From the NCBI RefSeq assembly GCF_000342005.1, contig NZ_AOHO01000068.1, positions 124,001 to 188,000 on the forward strand: a stretch of 64,000 nt of DNA. The letters run 5' to 3'. The position numbers and the translations under genes were made by a program. This document shows positions 51,165 through 60,577 of this stretch, piece by piece (within the stretch, counting starts at the first letter, position 1; the number at the start of each line of letters is the position of its first letter). The notes below the pieces were generated by a model. That model did no database searches. It was not told the DNA's origin and saw only the letters and a list, made by a program, of their open reading frames with translations. The DNA comes from Amycolatopsis decaplanina DSM 44594 (GTDB taxonomy: Bacteria > Actinomycetota > Actinomycetes > Mycobacteriales > Pseudonocardiaceae).

Positions 51165-52093
51165 CGAAACAACGGTGGCACGGCGGGGAACTGCGACAGG
51201 ATCCGCTCAGTGGCGACTGGACGGTGCTCGCACCCGGACGCGCCGGCCGGCCGCACGGCACGGAAGGGCTCTGTCCTTTCTGCCCGGGCCCGGGTGAAGA
51301 CACACCGCCGGAGACCTGGCGGCTGCACGATCCGGATCGGGACGGGTGGCGAGTGCGGTCGGTTCCCAATCGCCATCCGCTGTCCGACCGGCACGAGGTG
51401 ATCATCGAGTCACCCCGCCATGACTGGGATTTCCGTACCGCGACCGACACGGAGGCCGAGGCCGTGCTGCGGGCATGGCAATGGCGGCACCTCGCGCTGC
51501 GCAAGAACTCCGCGCAGGTGGTCATCTTCCGCAACCACGGTGCTCAGGCCGGTTGCTCCCGTCCGCACCCGCATTCTCAGCTCGTGGGTCTGCCGGTGCT
51601 GTCGACGTCGGCACGGCGGGGGCTCGAACTGTCGCGTGACTACCACCGCGGCGGTGAGCGCCGGTACTCGGACGACCAGCTCGACATCGCCTTGGAGATG
51701 GGGACCCGCGTCGTGCTCGTCAGCCCGCACTGCGTCGCTCTGGCCCCCTTCGCTCCCGTCACGGCCTTCGAAACACACATCGTCCCTCGCATTGCCCGCG
51801 CCGACTTCGCCGTGGTGCCGGGCACGGAGCTCGCCGACGTGGCGCGGGCGTTGCGGCGGGTGCTTCACGCCCTCGACGAGGAGCTCGGCGATCCGGCGTA
51901 CAACCTCGTCGTGGAGACCGCGCCGACCGGGTGGGAGCAGGCGGCGTTCCTTTCCTGGTCGATACGGATCCTGCCCCGGCTCGAGATCGCCGCCGGTCTG
52001 GAACTGGCCACCGGAATCCCGGTGGTCACCACGACACCCGAACACGTGGCGTCGGTTTTGCGGGACAGGATCAGCGTCCGGCACCGAGCGTGA
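51161..52093 (+). CDS. galT: Galactose-1-phosphate uridylyltransferase-type nucleotidyltransferase
   Basis: This 310-aa GalT-family HIT enzyme has the active-site motif SRPHPHSQL, zinc-type cysteines near LCPFCPGPGED, and FRNHGAQAG. It moves a nucleotidyl group between a sugar-1-phosphate and a nucleotide sugar. Next to TreT it could supply or recycle NDP-glucose (inference). ATG 51161 overlaps the TreT stop, and AGAAGGGAGG precedes it. It is last in the operon and ends 3 bp from a convergent USP gene. Confidence 0.85.
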   Translation: MTKQRWHGGELRQDPLSGDWTVLAPGRAGRPHGTEGLCPFCPGPGEDTPPETWRLHDPDRDGWRVRSVPNRHPLSDRHEVIIESPRHDWDFRTATDTEAEAVLRAWQWRHLALRKNSAQVVIFRNHGAQAGCSRPHPHSQLVGLPVLSTSARRGLELSRDYHRGGERRYSDDQLDIALEMGTRVVLVSPHCVALAPFAPVTAFETHIVPRIARADFAVVPGTELADVARALRRVLHALDEELGDPAYNLVVETAPTGWEQAAFLSWSIRILPRLEIAAGLELATGIPVVTTTPEHVASVLRDRISVRHRA

Positions 52094-52096
52094 TCA

Positions 52097-52906
52097 TCAC
52101 GGTGACGGGTACGTCGCGGGGATGACCGCGACCGGGCATCGCGCGCGCTCCAGTACTTCGTGACTCGTGATTCCCAGGATCGGACGGCTGCGGAGACGCC
52201 GTCCGTGAGAACCGATCACGATGAGCCCGGCGTCGTCCCCCTCTCCGAGCAGTCCGGCGGCCCGGTCACGGTTCCGGACCAGCCGGGGCCGGATTTCGAT
52301 CTTCGGCCAGGCGTCCGCGGTGGCCCGCACACGAGCGTCGAGCAACCTCGCCGCACCGGCTTCGGCCTCATGGTCGTACCAGACCCGGACCGGCATCAGC
52401 GGACGGTCGCGCAGGTCGGCGCACTCCGCGGCGAACGCCAACGCCGCGTCACCCGAGGGGGAATCGTCGACCCCGGCCACGATCTTGCCCGACGCCGGGG
52501 CTCCCGCGTGGACGATGACCACCGGTGCGGCCGCACGAGCGGCGACGGCTCTGACGACACCGCCGAGGAAGGCCTGGCCATGGCCGCTGGCACCCACCGT
52601 GACCAGCGCGCTGGCCGCCGAGCGCTGGATCAGTGTCTCGGCCGCGTCGCCGGGTTCGGCGACACAGCGCCGGGGCAATCCGGATGCCACCCGCGAAGCG
52701 GCCATCGACGCCTCGTGGAGGCAACGCTTCCCGAACGGGATGACACGCTCCAAGCCCGGTCCGGACACCCAGAGAACATCCAGGCCGACCTGACGCCGTA
52801 CCGCCTCCTCGGCCGCCCACTCCACCGCCGCGAGCGCCGCCCGGGAGCCGTCCACACCGACGAGCACCGGCTTCGCGTTCGCGGGGTCGATGTCTGTCCC
52901 GGTCAT
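52097..52906 (-). CDS. Tandem universal stress protein
   Basis: This 269-aa protein has two Usp domains. The first (VGASGHGQAFLGGVV) and second (VIGSHGRRLRSRPILGITS) have altered phosphate loops, so ATP binding is less certain than in the other copies. ATG 52906 shares one base with the upstream stop (TGATG). It is last in the operon nitroreductase-MBL nuclease-USP. Confidence 0.87.
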   Translation of the reverse strand: MTGTDIDPANAKPVLVGVDGSRAALAAVEWAAEEAVRRQVGLDVLWVSGPGLERVIPFGKRCLHEASMAASRVASGLPRRCVAEPGDAAETLIQRSAASALVTVGASGHGQAFLGGVVRAVAARAAAPVVIVHAGAPASGKIVAGVDDSPSGDAALAFAAECADLRDRPLMPVRVWYDHEAEAGAARLLDARVRATADAWPKIEIRPRLVRNRDRAAGLLGEGDDAGLIVIGSHGRRLRSRPILGITSHEVLERARCPVAVIPATYPSP

Positions 52907-54279
52907 CAGATCAGCACTCGTTCCCGATCGCGGGGAACGACGGCTTGCCAGTCGTGTTCGGCACGGAGCCGTTCGGCGGCCGCCTCCGAACCCTCGGGCT
53001 CGCCGTGCACGAAATAGGTGGTCTTCGGCGGGGATCCCGCGGTGGCCCACCGCAGCAGCTCGTCCGCGTCGGCGTGCGCGCTGAAGGCGTCGAGCTGGAC
53101 GACCTCGGCGCGAACGGTCGTGTACCGGCCGTGGATCTTGATCTGCCTGGCTCCGTCGGCGAGAGCGCGGGCGCGGGTACCGGCGGCGGCGTAGCCGACG
53201 ATGAGCACGGTGTGCCGGTGGTCGGGCAGCAGGTGTTCCAGGTGGTGCAGAACGCGGCCACCGCTCGCCATCCCCGACGCGGAGATGATGATCGAGGGCA
53301 TCCTCGGCGTGTTGAGGCGCATTGATTCCTCCACGGTCCGCAGTTCGGTCAGGGAGCGCGGCGTCAGCGGATCGTGACCGGCGAGTTCAGGCCGGATTTC
53401 CGGCCAGTGGTCACGGAACGCCGCGCGGTACACCCGCAGCGCCGCCAAGGCCATCGGGCTGTCGACGTACACCGGCAGGTCGGGGATGGTGTCTGACCGC
53501 ATCAGTTTCGCGAGTGCGGCCAGGACCACTTCGGTCCGGTCGACGGCGAACGCCGGAATGAGGACACTGCCGCCGCGTCCGGACGTTCGCCTGATGACTT
53601 CACCGAGCCGGTCCATGGCGCCGGTGTCATGGTGGGCACGGGAACCGTAGGTCGATTCGAGCACCAGTGCGTCGCACGGAGGTCTCGGTGACGGTGGACG
53701 CAGGAGACTGTGGACCGGACGGCCGAGGTCGCCGCTGAACACGACATCACGGCCGTCGGTGCGCAGGTGCGCCCACGCGGATCCGAGGATGTGACCGGCC
53801 TGGCCGAAGCGCAGTGTCACGTCTTTGCCCACCGCCGTCTCGGCGCCGTATTCGAGTTCCTCGAGAAGGCCGATGGCTTTTCGCGCGTCCTTCGCGTCAT
53901 AGAGGGGCAAGGCGGGACGGTGTTTCGACCAGCCGTACTTGTTGGCGTGGGCGGCCTCCTCGGTCATGAGGTGCGCACTGTCCTCGAGCACGATGGGGAC
54001 CAGGGCAGCGGTGCCCGGTGTGGCGTAAACGGGTCCGCGCCAGCCGGACCGCACCAAAACGGGCAGGTACCCGCAGTGGTCCAGGTGGGCGTGGGTGATC
54101 ACCACTGCGTCGACTTCGGTCAGCGCGCGCGGCAGAGGCACCCAGTTGCGGCGGCGCAGATCGGCGAGCCCCTGGAAGAGCCCGCAGTCGACCAGCACAC
54201 GGGACCCGGGGCTTTCCACCAGGTATTTGCTGCCGGTCACGGTACCGGCTCCGCCATGGAAGGTCAGCGCGACGGTCAC
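52906..54279 (-). CDS. Metallo-beta-lactamase/beta-CASP RNase-like protein
   Basis: This 457-aa protein has THAHLDHCG for zinc binding, GQAGHILGSAW, FSGDLG, a beta-CASP insert with VDSPMA, ISASGMASGGRVLHHL and a C-terminal DAFSAHADADEL. The architecture is that of CPSF/RNase J-related exonucleases (YSH1 type), which process or degrade RNA. GTG 54279 is chosen because the fold starts right there (VTVALTFHGGAGTVTGS). Related genes occur in actinomycete dormancy clusters. Confidence 0.85.
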   Translation of the reverse strand: MTVALTFHGGAGTVTGSKYLVESPGSRVLVDCGLFQGLADLRRRNWVPLPRALTEVDAVVITHAHLDHCGYLPVLVRSGWRGPVYATPGTAALVPIVLEDSAHLMTEEAAHANKYGWSKHRPALPLYDAKDARKAIGLLEELEYGAETAVGKDVTLRFGQAGHILGSAWAHLRTDGRDVVFSGDLGRPVHSLLRPPSPRPPCDALVLESTYGSRAHHDTGAMDRLGEVIRRTSGRGGSVLIPAFAVDRTEVVLAALAKLMRSDTIPDLPVYVDSPMALAALRVYRAAFRDHWPEIRPELAGHDPLTPRSLTELRTVEESMRLNTPRMPSIIISASGMASGGRVLHHLEHLLPDHRHTVLIVGYAAAGTRARALADGARQIKIHGRYTTVRAEVVQLDAFSAHADADELLRWATAGSPPKTTYFVHGEPEGSEAAAERLRAEHDWQAVVPRDRERVLI

Positions 54280-54302
54280 GATGACGCCTTTCTCGTGAAG
54301 GC

Positions 54303-55283
54303 TCAGAAGCCGTTGCCCAGGACTTCGTCGACGGCACGACGGGGGCTCGGGGGCACCAGCCCGGTGGGGTATCCGAACCGCATGATGGCCTGCGGAAACC
54401 CGGGGAGTTCCAGGTCTTCGATCAGCCCGGAGCGGACTTCGGGCAGATGCAACGGCTGAGTCAGCACCGAACCGGCCAGGCCGTCGTCGACCGCGTCGAG
54501 CCACGTGTCCTGCAGCGCGTGTCCCGCGCGCAGATGGTCGTGCTTGCCGTCGTCGAGGGTGAGGAACACGAGCAAGGTCTCCCCCGCGAGCCGCCGCTGG
54601 AGGACCCGGTGGTCGGGAACGGCCGTGGCCGTGCGGACCAGCCCGGCCCACGGAAGCGATCCGGCGGGAAGCGCGCTCGCGGCCAAGCCGACACCGTGAC
54701 GGTGGTAGCGCTCGTCGCGGATCGTCCACAGCGCCAGCTCACGCTGGTATGCCAGATCGTGCTGATACGCCTCGGCGGCGAATTCGAGCAGATCCGCGAT
54801 CCGGGAGAGTTCCAGCTCGTCGTGGATCAGCCTGGCCTCGACCCCGCTTCCGGCCGAGGCGGCGATCAGGTCCCCGATCTTCTCCCGGGAGATTCGCCGG
54901 GCGGAGAAGGGATGGCGGTAGCTGCCTCGCCGGGCGATCGCCGAGTACCGGTGCAGGTCGACGTCGGACGGTGACGAGCGCCCCGTGGTTTCGATCGCGG
55001 CGACGATGTCCGGCGCACCGGGCTCAGGGAACACGCGCGTGGTCAGGTCATAGCCGAGAACCCGGACCGCCAGCTCCACATTGGCGAGGGCGGCACCGCA
55101 CGAGATGAGCCGGTCACGGCCTTGAGCGTCGTGCTCGCGCAGTTCCAGTTCACGACGCTCACGCAGGAGAAGGCGGTCGCCGTCGAACTCGAGCCGCCAC
55201 GGCTGGATGTTGTGCACGGAGGGCGCCCGCAGCAACGTCCTCGCCAATACCTCGGTCTCCGCCCTCGTCCACCCGTTCGCCAT
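54303..55283 (-). CDS. Acg-type nitroreductase-like protein
   Basis: This 326-aa protein is of the same family as 29385-30404 and 57994-58926: RAPSVHNIQPWRLEF, SCGAALANVELAV, ARRGSYRHPFSARR and FPQAIMRFGYPTG. ATG 55283 is preferred, with an alternative ATG at 55292. It diverges from devR with two DevR-like boxes between them, matching the frequent location of such genes beside DosR targets. Confidence 0.87.
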   Translation of the reverse strand: MANGWTRAETEVLARTLLRAPSVHNIQPWRLEFDGDRLLLRERRELELREHDAQGRDRLISCGAALANVELAVRVLGYDLTTRVFPEPGAPDIVAAIETTGRSSPSDVDLHRYSAIARRGSYRHPFSARRISREKIGDLIAASAGSGVEARLIHDELELSRIADLLEFAAEAYQHDLAYQRELALWTIRDERYHRHGVGLAASALPAGSLPWAGLVRTATAVPDHRVLQRRLAGETLLVFLTLDDGKHDHLRAGHALQDTWLDAVDDGLAGSVLTQPLHLPEVRSGLIEDLELPGFPQAIMRFGYPTGLVPPSPRRAVDEVLGNGF

Positions 55284-55370
55284 GGTCCCCATCCTCAGTC
55301 GTCACTCGATCGAGTTCCACAGTGCACCGGCCTCGCGCGGAGGAAGCAGGTACCGACGGCTCCGATCGCC

Positions 55371-55384
55371 GGGACCAAATACCC
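55371..55384. promoter_or_regulatory. DevR-like box between nitroreductase and devR
   Basis: GGGACCAAATACCC is flanked by GCC and GGC, extending the palindrome. It is 88 bp upstream of the nitroreductase start and 40 bp from the box at 55411. Confidence 0.6.
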
Positions 55385-55410
55385 GGCAGGAACACACGGC
55401 CGCGACACCA

Positions 55411-55424
55411 GGGCCCAAGGTCCC
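55411..55424 (-). promoter_or_regulatory. DevR-like box upstream of devR (autoregulation candidate)
   Basis: The minus strand reads GGGACCTTGGGCCC, a near-perfect palindrome. It lies 92 bp upstream of the devR start. Confidence 0.65.
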
Positions 55425-55515
55425 CTGCCGTTGGGACGTCTAGGTGGCTGTATCCACCGAAGTACGCGGGTACCGTCGATGAAGCAGCCGGGACCCCGGC
55501 AGCAGGAGGGAAGAG

Positions 55516-56178
55516 ATGGCGACCAAGGTGTTCCTCGTGGACGACCACGAGATCGTTCGGCGAGGGCTGGCGGATCTGCTCGGGAACGAATCCGACATCG
55601 AGATCGCCGGCGAAGCCGCGTCCGTCTCCGAAGCTCTCGCCCGCATCCCGAAAAGCGAAGCTGACATCGCCGTGCTCGACGTGCGCCTCCCCGACGGGAC
55701 CGGTATCGAACTCTGCCGGGATCTGCTCTCCACCCAGCCGGATCTACGGTGTCTGATGCTCACCTCGTACGCCGACGACGAGGCGCTCTTCACCGCCATC
55801 ATGGCCGGGGCGTCGGGGTTCGTCCTCAAGCAGGTACTCGGCAACGACCTGGTGTCGGCGATCCGCACCATCGCGGGTGGCGGCTCGCTGCTCGACAGCC
55901 GGACCACCGCCGCGCTGATGAACCGCATCCGGCGCGAACGCGACCAGAATGATCCGACCGCCGCCCTGTCCGAGCAGGAACGCACCGTTTTCGACCTGAT
56001 CGGCGAGGGCCTGACCAACCGCGAGATCGGCGAGCGGATGTTCCTCGCCGAAAAGACCGTGAAGAACTACGTCTCCCGGATCCTGGCGAAGCTGGGTATC
56101 CAGCGCCGGACCCAGGCCGCGGTACTCGCGACCGAGCTCAAACGCGCCGCGGTACCTCCGCTGTTCGGCGATCAGTGA
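55516..56178 (+). CDS. devR: DevR/DosR-type hypoxia response regulator
   Basis: This 220-aa NarL-family regulator has a receiver domain with Asp9-Asp10, phosphoacceptor Asp55 (VLDVRLPDG), Thr83 and Lys105. A LuxR-type helix-turn-helix follows (about 148-205; LSEQERTVFDLIGEGLTNREIG, broken here as LSEQERTVFD and GLTNREIGERM). KTVKNYVSRILAKL is the DNA-recognition stretch, very close to that of mycobacterial DosR. It would bind the 14-bp boxes spread over this window. ATG 55516 has GGAGGGAAGAG upstream. The 3' end overlaps the convergent sensor kinase by 7 bp. Confidence 0.93.
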   Translation: MATKVFLVDDHEIVRRGLADLLGNESDIEIAGEAASVSEALARIPKSEADIAVLDVRLPDGTGIELCRDLLSTQPDLRCLMLTSYADDEALFTAIMAGASGFVLKQVLGNDLVSAIRTIAGGGSLLDSRTTAALMNRIRRERDQNDPTAALSEQERTVFDLIGEGLTNREIGERMFLAEKTVKNYVSRILAKLGIQRRTQAAVLATELKRAAVPPLFGDQ

Positions 56179-57896
56179 TTCAGCGGGACCCGCCAGAGCA
56201 CTCGTGCGCCACCGCCCTCACGGTCCCCGAACTCCGTTTCCCCGCCACAGCGCTCGGCCCGCTCGGTGAGATTCGCCAGTCCGCTGCGCCTGCCCGTTCG
56301 CGGGATACCGATGCCGTCGTCGCAGACCTCGATGACCAGCTCACGATCCGCCTCGACACTGATGGTGATCTCGTCAGCCCCGGAATGACGGACGGCGTTG
56401 CTCAGCGTCTCACGGATCACCGCTTCGGCGTGTTCGTGCAAGGTCTGCGGCACGAGCGTGTCGACGGCGCCGGCGATCCGGACCGAGGGGGTGACCGTGC
56501 TCTCGGTCGTCAGCTCCGTGATCGCGTCCAGGAGACGGCGGCGCAGGCTCGTCGAGGCGTCCGAACCCGACGTGTGCAGATCGAAGATGGAGGTCCTGAT
56601 CTCGCGGACCGTGCGATCCAGTTGTTCCACCGCCTGCGCCACCCTGTCACGGGCGAAGGTGTCGGGTACCCGGGGCACGATGCTCTGCAGGCTCATGCCG
56701 GTGGCGAACATCCGCTGGATGACGTGGTCGTGCAGGTCCTGGGCGATCCTGTCCCGATCGGCGAGCACGTCCAGAAGCCGCTGGTTGCGCTGCTTCTCGC
56801 CGAATTCGAGCGCGACCGCAGCCTGGTCTGCGAACGACGAAAGCATGGGGACCTGATCGGCCTTGTACTGCGGGGAACCTTTGTCCCTCCCCGCGACGAG
56901 AACCCCGCCGACACCGGAAGCGCTGTTCAACGGGATCACGGCGGCCGGGCCGAGGCCGTCGAAAGCCGGCTCGGCCTGCCCTTGGGAAAGCGCGCCCAAG
57001 TCCGGGACGAGACTGGGCTGGCCGGAATCGAGCACCTCGTCGATGACCGGATGCCCGCCCGCCATCGACGCACCCGCGACGGCGGTCATCCGCTCCCCCG
57101 CGACAACGCTCACGGTCATCGGTTGTCCGGTGTCCCCGGCGAGCAGGATCAACACCTGGTCGGCCGCGGAGAGCTCACGGACCCTGGCCGCGATCAGGTT
57201 CAGCGTGTCGGCGACCGACGCGCCTCCGAGGAGTTCACCGTTGACCTCCGCGACCGCTTCGAGCCACCGTTCCCGTGTCCGTGACCGTTCGAACAACCGG
57301 GCGTTGTCGATGGCGACGCCGGCGGCCGCGGCGAGTGCCTGCAGAACGACCTCGTCGTCGGCGGTGAATTCGGCGGCACTCCGTTTCTCCGTCATGTACA
57401 GGTTGCCGAAAACCTCGTCCCGGACGCGGACCGGGACGCCAAGGAAGCTGTGCATGGGCGGATGGTTCGCCGGAAACCCGACCGAGGCCGGGTGCAGGGT
57501 CAGATCCGGTACCCGGACGGGCTGAGGTTCCGCGATGAGCAGGCCGAGCAGACCCCGGCCTTCGGGCAAATGGCCCATATGAGACCGGGTTTCCGCATCG
57601 ATGCCCTCGTAGACGAACTCCGAGAGCCCGTCTTCGTCGCCGAGCACGCCGAGTGCGCCGTACCGGGCATCGACCAGTTCGACCGCCGCCTGCACGATCC
57701 TCTGCAGGGTCGAATCGAGCTCCAGGCCGGTGGCCACGGCCAGCACCGCGTCGAGCAGGCCCTGGAGCCGGTCCCGTGTCTTGACGATCTCCGACAGCCG
57801 CTCTTGGACCTCGTGCAGCAGCTCGTCGAGACGCAATCCGGTCAGGACCGCCGCACTCGGAGGCACTTCGTCGGCCTTGTCCGGCTCCGATGGCAT
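56172..57896 (-). CDS. devS: DevS/DosS-type GAF sensor histidine kinase
   Basis: This 574-aa kinase has two GAF domains (about 55-205 and 225-370). The first contains PPMHSFLGVPV with His149, the same residue number as the haem ligand of M. tuberculosis DosS. A HisKA_3 domain has LHDHVIQRMFA (phosphoacceptor His389), and the ATPase domain shows NAVRHSGA and DDGIGIP. It probably senses O2, NO or redox through haem and phosphorylates DevR. It has no membrane segment. ATG 57896 follows GGGAGG. It is convergent with devR rather than co-transcribed as in mycobacteria. Confidence 0.9.
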   Translation of the reverse strand: MPSEPDKADEVPPSAAVLTGLRLDELLHEVQERLSEIVKTRDRLQGLLDAVLAVATGLELDSTLQRIVQAAVELVDARYGALGVLGDEDGLSEFVYEGIDAETRSHMGHLPEGRGLLGLLIAEPQPVRVPDLTLHPASVGFPANHPPMHSFLGVPVRVRDEVFGNLYMTEKRSAAEFTADDEVVLQALAAAAGVAIDNARLFERSRTRERWLEAVAEVNGELLGGASVADTLNLIAARVRELSAADQVLILLAGDTGQPMTVSVVAGERMTAVAGASMAGGHPVIDEVLDSGQPSLVPDLGALSQGQAEPAFDGLGPAAVIPLNSASGVGGVLVAGRDKGSPQYKADQVPMLSSFADQAAVALEFGEKQRNQRLLDVLADRDRIAQDLHDHVIQRMFATGMSLQSIVPRVPDTFARDRVAQAVEQLDRTVREIRTSIFDLHTSGSDASTSLRRRLLDAITELTTESTVTPSVRIAGAVDTLVPQTLHEHAEAVIRETLSNAVRHSGADEITISVEADRELVIEVCDDGIGIPRTGRRSGLANLTERAERCGGETEFGDREGGGARVLWRVPLNH

Positions 57897-57993
57897 TCGG
57901 CTGTTCCTCCCGGATCGGCAAGGTGGCGAACCGCGGTCGCCCTGACCACTCCAGCGTTTCACCACCGGCCGTTCCTGCCAAGGCGCCAGGCAC

Positions 57994-58926
57994 TCAGAAG
58001 CGGTGATCATCTTCCGTATGGCGCACCATCTCACCGGGTCGGCGGTACGCGGCGCACCGAACTGGTCCGTCCGGGTACCCGAACCGCATGATGAACAGCG
58101 GGCGTCCCGGCAAGGTCAAGTCCGCGGTCATCCGCTCGCGGACCGCTTCCTCGTGCAGCAGCCGGGTCAGCACCGACGCCACCAGCCCTCCGTCGACGGC
58201 GGCGAGCCACGACCGCTGCATCGCCACACCGGCCTGGACATGGCGGGCACGATCGTCGTCCTTCGTGCAGAAGATGACGATCGTCTCCGCCTCCAGCCTG
58301 CGCGCGAGGGTCCTGACGTCCGGGATCCGGCCGGTATGCCAGACCGGTCCGGAGCGCTGATCGCCTGCACAGTCCTCAGGCTCCCACTGTGAGCCATCAT
58401 CGTCCTGAATCGTTCCAGAACCCTGTCCCAGCAATGTCGCGAGGATGCCCTTCTCCCCGGGCCGCAGGACCCGGCAACGGACTCCGTGAGGCAACCGTCC
58501 GATGACCGGCGAGAGCATCGACGAGGCGACCGGAATCGCGGCGAAAGGACGGCGGTGACTCCGCCTGCGGGAAATAGCGGCGTACGCGTGCAACTCACGA
58601 TCGGACGGCGGTTCGCGGCCGGAGGCGGTCACCACGGCGACCAGTGGGCCCCGCTCCCAGGGCATCTCCACCTCGGCGGCCCACCCCAGCGCCCGGACGG
58701 CCAGCACGAGGTTCTCCAGCGCCGCTCCGCAGGAGATGAGCCGGTCGCGACCGGTGGGGTCATGCCGGGACGGGGAGAGGTCGGTCCGTTCACTCAGTTC
58801 CGCGCGCTGGCCGGGCAGTGCCAGCGACCACGGCTGGATGTGGTGCATCGACGGCGCGCGGATGACGGCCCGTGCCAGGACCTCGACCTCGCCGTCGGAC
58901 CACATCCCCTCATCCGGGTCAGGCAT
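57994..58926 (-). CDS. Acg-type nitroreductase-like protein
   Basis: This 310-aa protein has RAPSMHHIQPWSLAL, SCGAALENLVLAV, SRRRSHRRPFAAIP and PLFIMRFGYPDG. The middle region is shorter and more acidic than in its two paralogues. ATG 58926 has AGAGGAGGAAGG upstream and lies inside the 3' end of the SulP gene (8-bp overlap), so it is the last gene of the lycopene cyclase-SulP-nitroreductase operon. Confidence 0.85.
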   Translation of the reverse strand: MPDPDEGMWSDGEVEVLARAVIRAPSMHHIQPWSLALPGQRAELSERTDLSPSRHDPTGRDRLISCGAALENLVLAVRALGWAAEVEMPWERGPLVAVVTASGREPPSDRELHAYAAISRRRSHRRPFAAIPVASSMLSPVIGRLPHGVRCRVLRPGEKGILATLLGQGSGTIQDDDGSQWEPEDCAGDQRSGPVWHTGRIPDVRTLARRLEAETIVIFCTKDDDRARHVQAGVAMQRSWLAAVDGGLVASVLTRLLHEEAVRERMTADLTLPGRPLFIMRFGYPDGPVRCAAYRRPGEMVRHTEDDHRF

Positions 58927-60577
58927 GTGCCTTCCTCCTCTGACGGAACGCGTCGACCACGCTGGGCAGCGTCGGGTACAGCGAGCGGGAACCGATGAGC
59001 CGGAGAAGGCCGGCGGCCTCGAGGTCTTCGCGTAGCTCCTGTTTCACTCTGGCGAGCGCGAACGTGATCCCGCGTCGTCGCAGCTCCTCGCAGATCCCGC
59101 GCAAGGCGTCGGCCGCCGTGATGTCGAGTTCGACATTGGCTTCGGCGTTGAGGACGAACCACTCGACCTGCTTCTCACCGTCAAGGGCGGCGAGGGCTCG
59201 CCGCCGGAAGTCGTCGGCGTTGGCGAAGCACAAAGGCGCGTCGTACCGATAGATCACGAGGCCCGGTTCGGTCGTCGCGTCGGGATAGTCACCGACGTCG
59301 TGCATCCCGGGCACGCCCGGAACGAAGCCGAGCACCGCGCCGTGCGGCCGCGCCAGCCTGCGCAGGAGGTCCAAAACGGACAAGCCGACGGCGGCCAGCA
59401 CGCCGTACAGTACGCCCAGTCCGACGACGGCGAGCAAGGTCGAGATCGCCAGGACGAGCTCGCTGCGGCGGAACCGCGCGATCCGCCGGAATTCCCGGGG
59501 ATCGATCAGCTTCAACGCCGCGTAGACGACTATCGCCGCCAGCGCCGCCTTGGGGAAGCCGGCCAGCAACGGTCCCGCGAAGAGAACGGTCAGCACGACC
59601 GTCACGAGCGCGGTGAGGGAGTACAGCTGGGTCCGGGCACCCATCGCGGAAGCCAGGGCGGTCCGGCTGGCACTCGAGCTGACAGGGAACCCGTGGAGAA
59701 GTCCCGAAGAAAGATTCGACGCGGCCAGCGCACGCAGCTCGCGGTTGGAATCGACCTGCTCTCCGTACCTGCCCGCGAAGGCGCGGGCGGTCAGGACGTT
59801 GTCGGAGAAACCGACCAGCGCGATCCCCACCGCGGGCAGCAGCAGGGTGGCGAGATCGGCGCCGTTCAACGCCGGGACGCCGGGCACCGGCGGCGAATCC
59901 GGGACCGGCCCGATCACTCGGATTCCCTTCTCCGTCAGGGAAAAACCGGTGACGACGGCCGCAGCCACCAGCATGGCGGCCAACGGTCCGGGAAATCGTG
60001 GAAGCCACCGCTGAAACGCAAGCAGGCAGGCCAGCACGAAGCCACCGAGAAGCAAGGTCGGCCAGTGCAGGTGCCCGATTTCCGAGAAGAACGAGCGGAA
60101 CTCCGCGACCATTCCGTCGCCCGTGACCGGGACACCGGTCAGCTTGCCCAGCTGGCTCACGATCATCAGCACCGCGATCCCGGCCAGGTAGCCGGTCAGT
60201 ACCGGTTTCGACAGCAGATCCGCCAGCACACCGAGCCTGGCCGAGCCCGCCAGCAGGCACAGGCCCCCGACCAAGAGCGCGAGCACGGCCGCGAGCGCTC
60301 CGTAGCGGCCGGGATCTCCTGCGGCGAGCGGACCGAGCGCGACGGCCGTCATCAAGGCGGTCGTCGACTCCGGGCCCACCGAAAGCAGCTTCGACGAACC
60401 CAGCAGCGCATAGACCGCCAAGGGCCCGATCACCGCCCACAGGCCGGCCTCCGGGGGCAGCCCCGCGACCTCCGCGTACGCCATCACCTGCGGCACCAGA
60501 TATGCCGCGACCGTCACTCCGGCCAGCAAGTCACCTCGTAGCCAAGAACGCCGATAGCCTGCGAAGGGGAACTTCAT
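58919..60577 (-). CDS. SulP-family anion transporter with STAS domain
   Basis: This 552-aa protein has about 11-12 helices (SulP signature region GLPPEAGLWAVIGPLAVYALLG and VGPESTTALM) and a C-terminal STAS domain (about 425-545). SulP carriers move sulfate, bicarbonate or other anions. ATG 60577 overlaps the stop of the upstream FAD-enzyme gene (ATGA), with GGAGG in front. The substrate is not evident. Confidence 0.88.
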   Translation of the reverse strand: MKFPFAGYRRSWLRGDLLAGVTVAAYLVPQVMAYAEVAGLPPEAGLWAVIGPLAVYALLGSSKLLSVGPESTTALMTAVALGPLAAGDPGRYGALAAVLALLVGGLCLLAGSARLGVLADLLSKPVLTGYLAGIAVLMIVSQLGKLTGVPVTGDGMVAEFRSFFSEIGHLHWPTLLLGGFVLACLLAFQRWLPRFPGPLAAMLVAAAVVTGFSLTEKGIRVIGPVPDSPPVPGVPALNGADLATLLLPAVGIALVGFSDNVLTARAFAGRYGEQVDSNRELRALAASNLSSGLLHGFPVSSSASRTALASAMGARTQLYSLTALVTVVLTVLFAGPLLAGFPKAALAAIVVYAALKLIDPREFRRIARFRRSELVLAISTLLAVVGLGVLYGVLAAVGLSVLDLLRRLARPHGAVLGFVPGVPGMHDVGDYPDATTEPGLVIYRYDAPLCFANADDFRRRALAALDGEKQVEWFVLNAEANVELDITAADALRGICEELRRRGITFALARVKQELREDLEAAGLLRLIGSRSLYPTLPSVVDAFRQRRKAHA

